From assembly GCA_000432735.1 (NCBI GenBank), contig FR887824.1:19242-61443 (forward strand): DNA of 42,202 nucleotides. The letters are read 5' to 3'. Positions 26,080-34,304 of the stretch are shown piece by piece. How positions within the stretch are numbered: position 1 is the first letter of the stretch; every line of letters starts with the position of its first letter. This DNA is from Bacteroides sp. CAG:443. Its GTDB lineage: Bacteria; Bacteroidota; Bacteroidia; Bacteroidales; Bacteroidaceae. The notes under the pieces are model-generated. The model did not search any database. It was not told where the DNA came from and saw only the letters and a list, made by a program, of their open reading frames with translations. The position numbers and the translations under genes are program-made.

Positions 26080-26823
26080 TTAGAAACAACAAGATGCTAT
26101 AAAACGTGAGGGATTTTCTTCAGTTTGCGTTCCTTGCGAATTAGTCTTTACGATCCATTCGGCACGCTTGTTTGCTCCACTATTATAAACAATTTTAAAT
26201 CCCTTACATTCGGACTCCTTGTAGTCCGGAATACTTTCAAGTGTATAGGAAACAATTCCCCAAAGCCGTTCGGTATACGTGTCACCTTCGTTGTTGTGCC
26301 GAAATTCTACTTGTAACAGACCATTTTCATCTAATCGGGTGTCTGCATTCAATACAAGGCTGATCCGATGGCTGATGTTAGTGCTTCCGTAATATTCATA
26401 CTGAATATTCAGATGCTTCTGGCTGATGGATGAGGCGGTAATTTGGATTGGAGCATTGCCATATATATCTTCTGTTCCTGCTTGTCGCAAATCGTTAGCT
26501 TTTTTAGTAAGTACTTTATTTACTCGAATCAGTTCGACAGAAGTGCTGTTTGACGTTTTCTCGGCTGTTTCTCCAGCGTATTGGAATACGGCCATAATTC
26601 TTTGACCGGTAGAATCTGTTTGGGTAGAGGTAATGAATCCCGGATTAACGGGAACCAGCGGGCCGTATGAATCCGATTCTATTATAATATCTTTTCCGTC
26701 AGCATTTACAGTTCCCAAAGTAGGATATACTGTTTCTGGTTCATTATCATCCAGACACGACGAGAATGTGGCACAGCAAAATAAGATACCAATAAGATGG
26801 TGAAAATATTTTTTTCGTTGCAT
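26080..26823 (-). CDS. NigD-like lipoprotein
   Basis: This 247-residue protein is a predicted lipoprotein, with a lipobox ending at the cysteine in FSSCLDD. An N-terminal OB-like domain (to about residue 130) is followed by a beta-sandwich domain with LNIQYEYYGSTNISHRISLV, LQVEFRHNNEGDTYTERLWG and VSYTLESIP. This pattern fits the NigD-like family of Bacteroidota, named after a protein in a bacteriocin-related operon in Bacteroides fragilis; the function of the family is unknown. The gene stands alone between the convergent fmt and the divergent ECF sigma gene. No immunity or toxin partner is seen here. Confidence 0.82.
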   Translation of the reverse strand: MQRKKYFHHLIGILFCCATFSSCLDDNEPETVYPTLGTVNADGKDIIIESDSYGPLVPVNPGFITSTQTDSTGQRIMAVFQYAGETAEKTSNSTSVELIRVNKVLTKKANDLRQAGTEDIYGNAPIQITASSISQKHLNIQYEYYGSTNISHRISLVLNADTRLDENGLLQVEFRHNNEGDTYTERLWGIVSYTLESIPDYKESECKGFKIVYNSGANKRAEWIVKTNSQGTQTEENPSRFIASCCF

Positions 26824-26934
26824 AATTGGCTATTCTAATTTTAATTCGTTTATAAAATGTATAAAATTGCTCTTTACTGCATTTGTAATTGTTAAAAACA
26901 CTTTAAGGTGAAAATTATTCTCCGTAATGTGCAG

Positions 26935-26942
26935 TATTTTTG
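26935..26942 (+). promoter_or_regulatory. -7 element of the ECF sigma gene
   Basis: TATTTTTG is an exact match to the -7 consensus, but no TTTG lies at the -33 position. Transcription would begin near 26950, which rules out the in-frame ATG at 26927 as the start. An unusual -33 region could mean recognition by the ECF sigma factor itself. Confidence 0.4.
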
Positions 26943-26971
26943 CCGTCATTACATTTCATAGTAAAATGCAG

Positions 26972-27535
26972 ATGAAAGCTGATATATCGGAGGAAGAATT
27001 GTCGTTGCAGTGTCAACGGGGAGATATGCAGGCGCGCCGCACCCTATATGAACGTTATGGTGGGGGGCTGATGGCGATATGTCTTCGTTATATTGGTGAC
27101 CGTGAAACGGCAGAAGATGTCTTGCACGATGGATTTCTTCGTATTTTTCAGTCTATTAAGCAATTCTCCTATCAGGGAGAAGGCTCTCTAAAGGCATGGC
27201 TTTCGCGAGTGATGGTGAATGAGGCATTGGGATATTTAAGAAAAAAGAATGTACAGTTGCAACAGGAGGTCCTGATGACAGAGATACCGGATGTTCCTGA
27301 CACGGATGACAGCGATTTGAATGATATTCCCCGCTCGGTTTTGATGAAATTTATTTCCGAACTACCTGACGGTTATCGTACAGTATTCAATTTGTATGTA
27401 TTCGAAGAAAAAAGTCACAAAGAGATTGCCTCATTGCTCGGAATAACAGAACATACTTCATCTTCGCAATTTTATCGTGCCAAGAGTTTATTGATAAAGA
27501 AGATTAATGAATATAGAAAAAGGGAATTAAGATGA
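26972..27535 (+). CDS. ECF-family RNA polymerase sigma factor
   Basis: This 187-residue extracytoplasmic-function sigma factor has the two usual domains. Region 2 is seen in LYERYGGGLMAICLRYIGDR followed by TAEDVLHDGFLRIFQSI. Region 4 is seen in ELPDGYRTVFNLYVFEEKSHKEIASLLGI and ends with the DNA-reading helix (SSSQFYRAKSLL); the pieces are quoted in short runs here. I prefer the start at 26972 (MKADISEEEL); ATG 26966 is also possible. The stop codon overlaps the start of the next gene in ATGA, so the two products are made together. The neighbour has the layout of an anti-sigma protein, which suggests a membrane-stress signalling pair. Confidence 0.92.
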   Translation: MKADISEEELSLQCQRGDMQARRTLYERYGGGLMAICLRYIGDRETAEDVLHDGFLRIFQSIKQFSYQGEGSLKAWLSRVMVNEALGYLRKKNVQLQQEVLMTEIPDVPDTDDSDLNDIPRSVLMKFISELPDGYRTVFNLYVFEEKSHKEIASLLGITEHTSSSQFYRAKSLLIKKINEYRKRELR

Positions 27536-28830
27536 AAGAGAATGATAAATGGGTAGAAAACCTTCGAAATAAGCTGGAGGATTATTCGGAACCTCTTCCC
27601 GGACAATTGTGGGGGAAGCTGGAAGAAGAATTGTCTGCGCCACGCGTCATTCCGATGTGGAGGACACGACGATTTGTTGCTGCTGCCGCTGCTGTAGCAG
27701 TTGTAGCTGTCTCGTCGCTGATGTTCTGGTTTGTAAATTCTCCGACGGCAGATTATGTTCGCGATCAGCAACCTTTGGCCGAAGGATTGGAACAGCAGCA
27801 TGTGTCTACGGATATACTTCCGAATCTGGCTGAGGAGAAAAATCCTTCTGTAACCTCTCGACCGATATTGGCAGTTGTGACTCCTGTCGCAGAAAAAGTC
27901 TGTCAGCCAGCTGAGGTGCAAATGATGACGAATGATTTGGAAAAGACAGTGCCTGAGAATGAACGTGAAAGTACTGGGGAAGAGAATAAGAAAGAGGAAA
28001 ATGTGCAGTCGGCCGCGACGAAAGAAGATATGACCGACAAGGAGCGTGCTTACCGTACGTTGAAAGCAGATCGTCGTCAGTTACAGCAGAATCAAGAAAT
28101 GCTGATGGGCGTGAAAACAGAAAAAGGCCGTAAATGGTCAGTCGGAATCTCTGCCGGGAATACCCCTTATGCTTCATCCCGTTCGTTTGAAGGCATGAGT
28201 CGTCTGAATAGCCGTTCGCTTTACGCTAGCCCAATCAATATGGCAGCAGTGTCGGAAAATGATAATCAGACAGCTTATAGCCAGGTATTGTTTAATAATC
28301 GTGATCGTAGTACTACGACTAATGTACATCATAAAATGCCAGTTACGGTTGGAGCTTCGGTAAAATGGCATATTACCGACGGATGGGCTGTAGAGTCGGG
28401 CTTATATTATACGATGCTTTCATCTGAATTGCATTCTGGTTCCAATTCTTACTTGGAAGAAGAACAGAAACTACATTATGTAGGTATTCCTCTGAAGGTA
28501 CACCGCTCGATATGGGACAGCCGTTGGCTTTCGTTTTATGTTTCGGCAGGAGGAATGGTCGAAAAATGTGTTTCTGGTGGAGTAGATGTGGTTTATGTAA
28601 ACGGTACTTCAAATCGTAACATGGAACATAATTCGTTGGATGTAGATCCTTTGCAGTGGTCTGTATCTGCTGCTGCAGGTGTTCAGGTGAATTTTACAAA
28701 GAACATCGGGCTATATGCCGAACCGGGTATTGCCTATTATTTTGACGATGGCAGTGAGGTGGAAACAATCCGGAAAGAGCATCCCTTTAATTTTAATTTG
28801 CAGGTTGGATTGCGCTTCAGTATCAAATGA
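27532..28830 (+). CDS. Anti-sigma-like protein with inner-membrane helix and outer-membrane beta-barrel domain (Dma-like)
   Basis: This 432-residue protein has a short acidic cytoplasmic N-terminus (about 1-43), one membrane helix (about 48-67, Ala/Val rich), and a periplasmic linker rich in Glu and Lys, with coiled-coil character at about 145-195. A C-terminal domain from about 205 consists of amphipathic beta strands (VSAAAGVQVNFTKNIGLYAEP, ending FNLQVGLRFSIK), like small OmpA/PorT-type barrels. The first residues would hold the ECF sigma factor and the last part would sit in the outer membrane, spanning the whole envelope. From memory, such dual membrane-spanning anti-sigma proteins (Dma) were described in Bacteroides thetaiotaomicron and affect outer-membrane vesicle formation. 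Overlap with the sigma gene supports this role. Confidence 0.82.
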   Translation: MKENDKWVENLRNKLEDYSEPLPGQLWGKLEEELSAPRVIPMWRTRRFVAAAAAVAVVAVSSLMFWFVNSPTADYVRDQQPLAEGLEQQHVSTDILPNLAEEKNPSVTSRPILAVVTPVAEKVCQPAEVQMMTNDLEKTVPENERESTGEENKKEENVQSAATKEDMTDKERAYRTLKADRRQLQQNQEMLMGVKTEKGRKWSVGISAGNTPYASSRSFEGMSRLNSRSLYASPINMAAVSENDNQTAYSQVLFNNRDRSTTTNVHHKMPVTVGASVKWHITDGWAVESGLYYTMLSSELHSGSNSYLEEEQKLHYVGIPLKVHRSIWDSRWLSFYVSAGGMVEKCVSGGVDVVYVNGTSNRNMEHNSLDVDPLQWSVSAAAGVQVNFTKNIGLYAEPGIAYYFDDGSEVETIRKEHPFNFNLQVGLRFSIK

Positions 28831-28856
28831 AAATACTCGTTTTTATCTTTATCATA

Positions 28857-28886
28857 GTTGGAATTGTATAAAAATGCTTATCTTTG
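28857..28886 (+). promoter_or_regulatory. Promoter of rpe-comEC
   Basis: GTTG (28857-28860), 18 bases, then TATCTTTG (28879-28886). The -7 box is exact. The -33 element is one base off and the spacer is slightly short. The rpe start lies 28 bases after the -7 box. Confidence 0.45.
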
Positions 28887-28914
28887 CTTATCAGAACAAT
28901 GCATTTACTAAGTT

Positions 28915-29574
28915 ATGAAGCATGAATTGAAAATATCTCCATCGCTTTTGTCTGCCAATTTTGGAAACTTGAAAGACGATATTGAGCGGGTAAATCATAG
29001 CGAAGCCGACTGGTTGCATATAGATATCATGGACGGGGTGTTCGTACCGAATATCTCTTTTGGATTTCCGGTTTTGAAATATGTAGCCGAATTGAGTGAA
29101 AAGCCACTTGATGTACATCTGATGATTGTACAGCCAGAAAAATTTATTCGTGAGGTCAAAGAACTGGATACGATGATGATGAATGTACATTATGAAGCAT
29201 GTACCCACTTACACCGTGTCGTGCAGCAGATAAAAGACGCTGGCATGCAGGCGGGAGTGACACTGAATCCGGCAACACCGGTATCGATGCTCGCCGATAT
29301 TATCGGTGATGTGGATATGGTTTTGCTGATGAGTGTAAATCCTGGCTTTGGCGGGCAGAAATTTATTCCGCGTACATTGACGAAAGTACGTGAATTGCGC
29401 GAAATGATCGACCGTACAGGCTCTGGTGCCTTGATAGAGGTAGATGGCGGCGTGAATCTGGAAACCGGTGCGGAGCTGGTTAAGGCCGGTGCCGATGTAT
29501 TGGTTGCGGGCAATGCTGTATTTAAAGCTCCTGACATGGAAGATATGATTCACCGTTTGAAGAATTTGAAGTAA
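28915..29574 (+). CDS. rpe: Ribulose-phosphate 3-epimerase
   Basis: This 219-residue cytoplasmic enzyme interconverts ribulose 5-phosphate and xylulose 5-phosphate in the pentose phosphate pathway. Its TIM-barrel motifs are intact: ISPSLLSANFGNL at the start, the metal-site segment WLHIDIMDGVFVPNISFG, LDVHLMI, MSVNPGFGGQKFIP, and the final phosphate-binding strand IEVDGGVN...VAGNAVF. The length is normal. It precedes a ComEC-family gene by seven bases, and the nrnA gene follows that. Confidence 0.97.
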   Translation: MKHELKISPSLLSANFGNLKDDIERVNHSEADWLHIDIMDGVFVPNISFGFPVLKYVAELSEKPLDVHLMIVQPEKFIREVKELDTMMMNVHYEACTHLHRVVQQIKDAGMQAGVTLNPATPVSMLADIIGDVDMVLLMSVNPGFGGQKFIPRTLTKVRELREMIDRTGSGALIEVDGGVNLETGAELVKAGADVLVAGNAVFKAPDMEDMIHRLKNLK

Positions 29575-29581
29575 CTAAGTT

Positions 29582-31543
29582 GTGAGTTCTCGTTTCACAT
29601 TTTATCCTCCCTTCCGGTTGTCAGTAGCACTGGCAACCGGAATTTTTTTATCTCATTGTTGGCAGGCGGTGAGAGAGTATCTGCCTGTGCTTCTTGTCTT
29701 ATTTGTTATTTCCGTTCTTTTCTGCCTGTTTTTCTATCGTACAAGTACTTATTCCCGCCGTTTTGCTTTTGGCTTATCTGCTTCGTGCAGTTTTATGCTT
29801 TTAGGAGGAATCTTATATATCCTGGCTTGTAATAAGGTGAACTATTCATGGCCTTCTGCGGATTCTGTTTATGTGGGGACGATAACAGATATTCCTCATA
29901 ACAAAGGGAAGGCCATACAAGCCACGGTTCATATAGAGCATCTGAAAGATACGCTTTCGCATGAGTGGAAGCCGGTAAACCGGAATATTATGCTTTACTG
30001 GATACCCGATTCCGCTCAGGTCTTGCAATGTGGTGACCGTATTTGTTTTTGCTCTCAAGTGCGGAAGCCTGTGTCGGATGTGGATTTTTCCGGTTTTGAT
30101 TACGGACGATATTTGGAAATACAGGGCATTGGTGGAACTGCTGTCGCATTTGCCGGACGATGGCACCGGCTTTCGCAGTGTGGTGAAACGACATGGGCTC
30201 AGCATGCTTTGATGTTTCGGGAACAAATTGTTGCGACTTATCGTTCCTGGGGGCTGAAAGGAGATATTCTTGCGGTTGTATCGGCTCTTACGGTGGGCGA
30301 TAAGGCTGAACTGACTCGCGAATTGAAAGCTACTTACAGCGCAGCCGGAGCCAGTCATGTGTTGGCTCTTTCCGGACTTCATATCGGTATTTTGACGATG
30401 ATTTTATCCTGGCTGTTATATCCTCTGCGCCATATTCGAGGTGGAAAATGGGCGATGGGTGTTTGCCTTGTTTCTTTCCTTTGGGGATTTGCATTTCTTT
30501 CAGGCCTGAGTGCTTCGGTCGTGAGAGCGGTGACCATGTTTACGGTTTATACACTGGCTTCTGTTGTTTCAGAAGAACGTTTTTCTGGGTTTTCCGCACT
30601 TTCACTGGCAGCCTTTCTGATGTTGGTTTACCAGCCGATGTATTTGTTTGATATCAGTTTCCAGCTTTCCTTTGTTGCTGTTTTTTCCATTCTTTTGTTT
30701 TATCCTTTATTCAGTGGTTTATGTCACTTCCGTAATAAAGTTGCGGGGTATGTCTGGAATATTTTGTCGCTTTCTATGGCTGCCCAACTTGGAACCTTAC
30801 CGTTCGTCCTTTATTATTTTGGTGCGTTTCCGGCTTATTTTCTGTTGGCTAACCTGGTTGTTGCTCCGCTTTCTATTTGTATTTTGGCTATTACTTTACT
30901 GGCATTGGTACTTTCTGCATGTAATTGCTGGATAGTAGCTTTTGTATCACAGGGAGTGGAGATTGCCGTACGGTTATTGAACGGGAGCATGGCACAGATA
31001 CAGCATTGGTCGGGAGCCCAGATTTCATCTGTTTATCTTTCTGCCTGGCAAGCAATTCTGCTGGCGGTCTTGTTGTTGGCTTTGTGGCAATATTGTGTCA
31101 GCCGTCGTGCCCGTGAACTTATTGTTTCTCTGATATGTCTGAATGTACTGCTTGTCAGCTTTGTAATGACTTCTATGAAAAAGACGGAAGATTATTTATA
31201 TCTGGCACGAGCCGGAGTATATACTAAGCACGACCGGCAGGTGAATGAGTTATTTTCTTCCTCCCATATCTACAAGGTGGAGCATCTTTGTGTGGCTCTT
31301 TTGGACAATGGCACTTGGAAAAACCGGCAGACAGCGTATCCGTTATCTGTCGATTATGTATACATCTGCCGTGGATTCAAAGGCTCCCTGAAGGATGTCA
31401 TCCCATTATTTCATATCGGTCGGGTGGTGCTCGATGCATCTTTAAGTGAAGCATATCGGGAAAAACTGAAACAGGAATGTGAAACTGCCGGACTGGATTA
31501 CATAGATATTTCGGAGAAAGGTTCTTATGCTATTCTTCTGTAG
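29582..31543 (+). CDS. ComEC/Rec2-family membrane protein, short form
   Basis: This 653-residue integral membrane protein resembles the ComEC/Rec2 channel that passes single-stranded DNA through the inner membrane in competent bacteria. The N-terminal DUF4131-like part is at about 50-190. The Competence domain holds the signature SAAGASHVLALSGLHIGIL (about residues 253-271) and GFAFLSGLSASVVRAVTM (about 300-317), with many hydrophobic spans to about 520. The C-terminal portion is only about 130 residues and shows none of the metal-binding motifs of the metallo-beta-lactamase domain found in full-length ComEC, so the nuclease-like part is missing or degenerate. The gene begins with GTG, seven bases after rpe. 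Whether the organism takes up DNA is unknown. Confidence 0.9.
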   Translation: MSSRFTFYPPFRLSVALATGIFLSHCWQAVREYLPVLLVLFVISVLFCLFFYRTSTYSRRFAFGLSASCSFMLLGGILYILACNKVNYSWPSADSVYVGTITDIPHNKGKAIQATVHIEHLKDTLSHEWKPVNRNIMLYWIPDSAQVLQCGDRICFCSQVRKPVSDVDFSGFDYGRYLEIQGIGGTAVAFAGRWHRLSQCGETTWAQHALMFREQIVATYRSWGLKGDILAVVSALTVGDKAELTRELKATYSAAGASHVLALSGLHIGILTMILSWLLYPLRHIRGGKWAMGVCLVSFLWGFAFLSGLSASVVRAVTMFTVYTLASVVSEERFSGFSALSLAAFLMLVYQPMYLFDISFQLSFVAVFSILLFYPLFSGLCHFRNKVAGYVWNILSLSMAAQLGTLPFVLYYFGAFPAYFLLANLVVAPLSICILAITLLALVLSACNCWIVAFVSQGVEIAVRLLNGSMAQIQHWSGAQISSVYLSAWQAILLAVLLLALWQYCVSRRARELIVSLICLNVLLVSFVMTSMKKTEDYLYLARAGVYTKHDRQVNELFSSSHIYKVEHLCVALLDNGTWKNRQTAYPLSVDYVYICRGFKGSLKDVIPLFHIGRVVLDASLSEAYREKLKQECETAGLDYIDISEKGSYAILL

Positions 31544-31567
31544 ATTAAGAATTAATTTGTAATTTTG
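31537..31567 (+). promoter_or_regulatory. Promoter of the DHH phosphoesterase gene
   Basis: TCTG at 31537-31540, 19 bases, then TAATTTTG at 31560-31567. The -7 box is exact and the -33 has one mismatch; it overlaps the comEC stop codon. It argues for the ATG at 31595 as the start and against a TTG at 31565. Confidence 0.48.
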
Positions 31568-31594
31568 CCTCTCAAATCAATTCGAAAATTTTTT

Positions 31595-32644
31595 ATGTTG
31601 ACGAAAGTTATACTTCAAGCCAATATCGATAAGGTTGCCAAATATTTTGAACGCGCCGACAAGATAGTAATCGTAACTCATGTTTCTCCCGATGGCGATG
31701 CGTTGGGCTCATCGCTGGGACTTTTTCATTTTCTGGAAACACAGGAAAAGAATGTGCATGTGATTGTTCCTAATGCTTTTCCTGATTTTCTTCGCTGGAT
31801 GCCCGGAGCGAAAGATATCATTCATTACGATAAGTATGCAGAATTTGCCGACCAACTGATAGCTGAGGCTGATGTGATCTGCTGCCTCGATTTTAATGCT
31901 TTGTCGCGTATAGATGAAGTCGCTAAACCGGTTGCGGCAGCTCCCGGACGGAAAGTCTTGATTGACCATCATTTAAATCCGGAAGATTTTTGTCGGGTTA
32001 CCATTTCTCATCCTGAAATATCGTCTACTTCCGAATTGATATTCCGCCTGATCTGCCGTATGGGAAATTTTGAAGATATTACGCGTGAAGGAGCTGAATG
32101 TATTTATACCGGCATGATGACCGATACCGGAGGATTTACTTACAATTCGAATAACCGTGAAATCTATTTCATCATCAGTGAACTGTTGTCGAAAGGCATT
32201 GATAAAGACGAAATCTACCGCAAGGTTTTCAATACCTATTCCGAAGACCGTTTGCGTTTGATGGGATATATCCTGTACGACAAGATGCAGGTGCTTCCGC
32301 AGTTCCGCTCGTCGCTGATCTGGTTGACTAAGGAAGAACAAAGTAAATTCCATTGTGTAAAAGGAGATACAGAAGGATTCGTCAATATTCCTTTGCAGAT
32401 GAAGGGGATATGTTTTTCGGCTTTTTTGCGTGAAGATACGGAAAAAAATATGATTAAGGTTTCACTTCGTTCGGTAGGTACGTTTCCTTGCAACAAGGTG
32501 GCTTCGGAGTTCTTCAATGGTGGAGGTCATCTGAATGCTTCGGGAGGTGAGTTTTACGGAACAATGGAGGAAGCGATTACCTTATTCAAGCAGGCTTTGG
32601 TAAAATACGAAAGTTTGTTGCTTAGTGAGACTGGGAAAAATTAA
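31595..32644 (+). CDS. DHH-family phosphoesterase (NrnA-like nanoRNase/pAp phosphatase)
   Basis: This 349-residue cytoplasmic enzyme belongs to the DHH/DHHA1 group that degrades very short RNAs or dephosphorylates pAp. The manganese-site motifs are all visible: THVSPDGDALGSSLG, CLDFNALSRID, the name-giving LIDHH (followed by LNPE), and TDTGGFTYNS. The DHHA1 substrate domain ends with the signature GGGHLNASGG. The layout and length match NrnA; cyclic di-AMP phosphodiesterases of the GdpP type have extra domains that are absent here. A terminator follows directly. Confidence 0.92.
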   Translation: MLTKVILQANIDKVAKYFERADKIVIVTHVSPDGDALGSSLGLFHFLETQEKNVHVIVPNAFPDFLRWMPGAKDIIHYDKYAEFADQLIAEADVICCLDFNALSRIDEVAKPVAAAPGRKVLIDHHLNPEDFCRVTISHPEISSTSELIFRLICRMGNFEDITREGAECIYTGMMTDTGGFTYNSNNREIYFIISELLSKGIDKDEIYRKVFNTYSEDRLRLMGYILYDKMQVLPQFRSSLIWLTKEEQSKFHCVKGDTEGFVNIPLQMKGICFSAFLREDTEKNMIKVSLRSVGTFPCNKVASEFFNGGGHLNASGGEFYGTMEEAITLFKQALVKYESLLLSETGKN

Positions 32645-32655
32645 ATAATCTGAAT

Positions 32656-32690
32656 AAGCCTGTTGGAACTGCCGGTTCGGACAGGCTTTT
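32656..32690 (+). terminator. Terminator after the DHH phosphoesterase gene, abutting the next start codon
   Basis: Arms AAGCCTGT (32656-32663) and ACAGGCTT (32681-32688) continue inward through GGAAC and GTTC-type pairs to a small loop, and TTTT follows. It ends only six bases before the ATG of the GH109-like gene, so it may also act as an attenuator of that gene. Confidence 0.72.
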
Positions 32691-32696
32691 AATGTA

Positions 32697-34250
32697 ATGA
32701 AAAACATGAAAAAACTGAATGTATTAATTTTAGGTGTGAGCCTTTTGTTGGGCGCATGTGCTGTAAAGCCGACTTCTGAAGTTTATACTTCGGCAAGAGG
32801 TACGCAGTGGGAGTGGAATAAAGGAACAATTGTGGTTCATTCACCAGAACGTCCTGCCGGACAAAAAAGTGTATTGGGGCTGACCGTTCCGAAAATGGAA
32901 GTCGTTCGTGTTGGTTTTGTAGGACTAGGAATGAGAGGTCCTGGAGCCGTAGAGCGCTTTACACACATACCGGGTACCCAGATTGTAGCTCTTTGCGACT
33001 ATGAGCAGGAACGTGCTGAAGCATGCCAGAAGTATTTAAAGGAGGCCTCTCTGCCTAAAGCTGCCGTATATTCGGGTGAAAAAGGATATGAGGAGCTCTG
33101 TAAACGGGAAGATATTGATCTTGTATATATCGCAGCCGACTGGCTGCATCATTTTCCTGTAGCGAAATGTGCCTTGGAACATGGGAAAAATGTAGCGGTA
33201 GAGGTCCCTTCCGCCATGAATCTGGAAGAATGTTGGGCGCTGATCAATTTGAGTGAAACGTCTCGTAAGCATTGCTTTATTTTGGAAAACTGCTGTTATG
33301 ACTGGTTCGAAATGAATACCTTAAATATGGCGCAGCAGGGTGTGTTTGGTGAGATTATTCGTGCACAGGGAGCATATATTCACAATTTGGAAGCCTTTTG
33401 GGATTATTACTGGAAAAAGGGTAAAGACGATAAATTAGGATGGCGCCTGGATTATAACATGCGTCATCGGGGAGATGTATATGCAACGCATGGATTAGGT
33501 CCTGTGGCACAGGCACTCAATATTCATCGTGGCGACCGTATGACTACACTGGTCGCTATGGATACCAAGTCGGTCGTTGGCAAGTCGCTGGTTGAAGAGC
33601 GTACAGATTCAGTCTGCAATCATTTCCGTAACGGTGACCATACTACAACGTTGATTCGTACAGCAAATGGAAAAGTAATCGAAATACAGCACGATGTCAT
33701 GACTCCTCAGCCTTATAACCGTTTGTATCAGCTTACGGGAACAAAAGGCTTTGCCAATAAATATCCGGTAGAAGGTTATGCGCTGGATGCCAAACAGTTG
33801 ACCGCGTCGGGAGTTCAGCCTAAAGTGGATGATTTGAGCTCACATGGATTCTTGCCAGAAAATGAGATGGTTGCATTGGTCGAAAAGTATCAACATCCCA
33901 TCTTGAAGAAATATGGTGAAATGGCTAAAGAAGTCGGCGGGCATGGCGGTATGGACTTTATCATGGATAGTCGTTTGGTATACTGCTTGCAGAATGGCCT
34001 GCCGCTGGATATGGATGTGTACGATCTGGCAGAATGGTGTTGTCTTGCCGAGCTGGGAGAACTTTCCATGGATAATGGTTGTGCACCTGTAGCCTTTCCC
34101 GATTTTACCCGTGGAGAGTGGAATGTGGTAAAAGGTTATAAGCATGCGTTTGCTGCTCCTGAGGATGAGGCCGAAGCAGCGAGAAAAGCTGCGGAAGCTA
34201 CTGTCCGACTAAAAGCACAAGGTGCCAAGGAATGGGCCGAGAGTAAATAA
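32697..34250 (+). CDS. Gfo/Idh/MocA-family oxidoreductase lipoprotein, glycoside hydrolase family 109-like
   Basis: This 517-residue protein has a lipobox ending in C21 (LLLGAC), so it is exported and lipid-anchored. The NAD(P)-binding fold carries GFVGLGMRGPGAVERF at about 73-88. A stretch typical of GH109 follows at MRHRGDVYATHGLGPVAQ, and NCCYDWFEMNTLN lies between. GH109 enzymes use a tightly bound NAD to remove terminal alpha-linked N-acetylgalactosamine by an oxidation-elimination route. Export of an NAD-dependent enzyme is known for this family. It is followed after 54 bp by a kinase resembling N-acetylhexosamine 1-kinase, which fits amino-sugar salvage. An ordinary sugar dehydrogenase role cannot be fully excluded. 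Confidence 0.86.
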   Translation: MKNMKKLNVLILGVSLLLGACAVKPTSEVYTSARGTQWEWNKGTIVVHSPERPAGQKSVLGLTVPKMEVVRVGFVGLGMRGPGAVERFTHIPGTQIVALCDYEQERAEACQKYLKEASLPKAAVYSGEKGYEELCKREDIDLVYIAADWLHHFPVAKCALEHGKNVAVEVPSAMNLEECWALINLSETSRKHCFILENCCYDWFEMNTLNMAQQGVFGEIIRAQGAYIHNLEAFWDYYWKKGKDDKLGWRLDYNMRHRGDVYATHGLGPVAQALNIHRGDRMTTLVAMDTKSVVGKSLVEERTDSVCNHFRNGDHTTTLIRTANGKVIEIQHDVMTPQPYNRLYQLTGTKGFANKYPVEGYALDAKQLTASGVQPKVDDLSSHGFLPENEMVALVEKYQHPILKKYGEMAKEVGGHGGMDFIMDSRLVYCLQNGLPLDMDVYDLAEWCCLAELGELSMDNGCAPVAFPDFTRGEWNVVKGYKHAFAAPEDEAEAARKAAEATVRLKAQGAKEWAESK

Positions 34251-34304
34251 AAGATTAACGAATGAGCCGAAGATAAAGGCTTCGAAACCGAAAATAGAAA
34301 AGTA

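Noticed and set aside
26927..26965. Upstream in-frame ATG as start of the ECF sigma factor
   Set aside because: It precedes the -7 element at 26935-26942, so it would not be transcribed.
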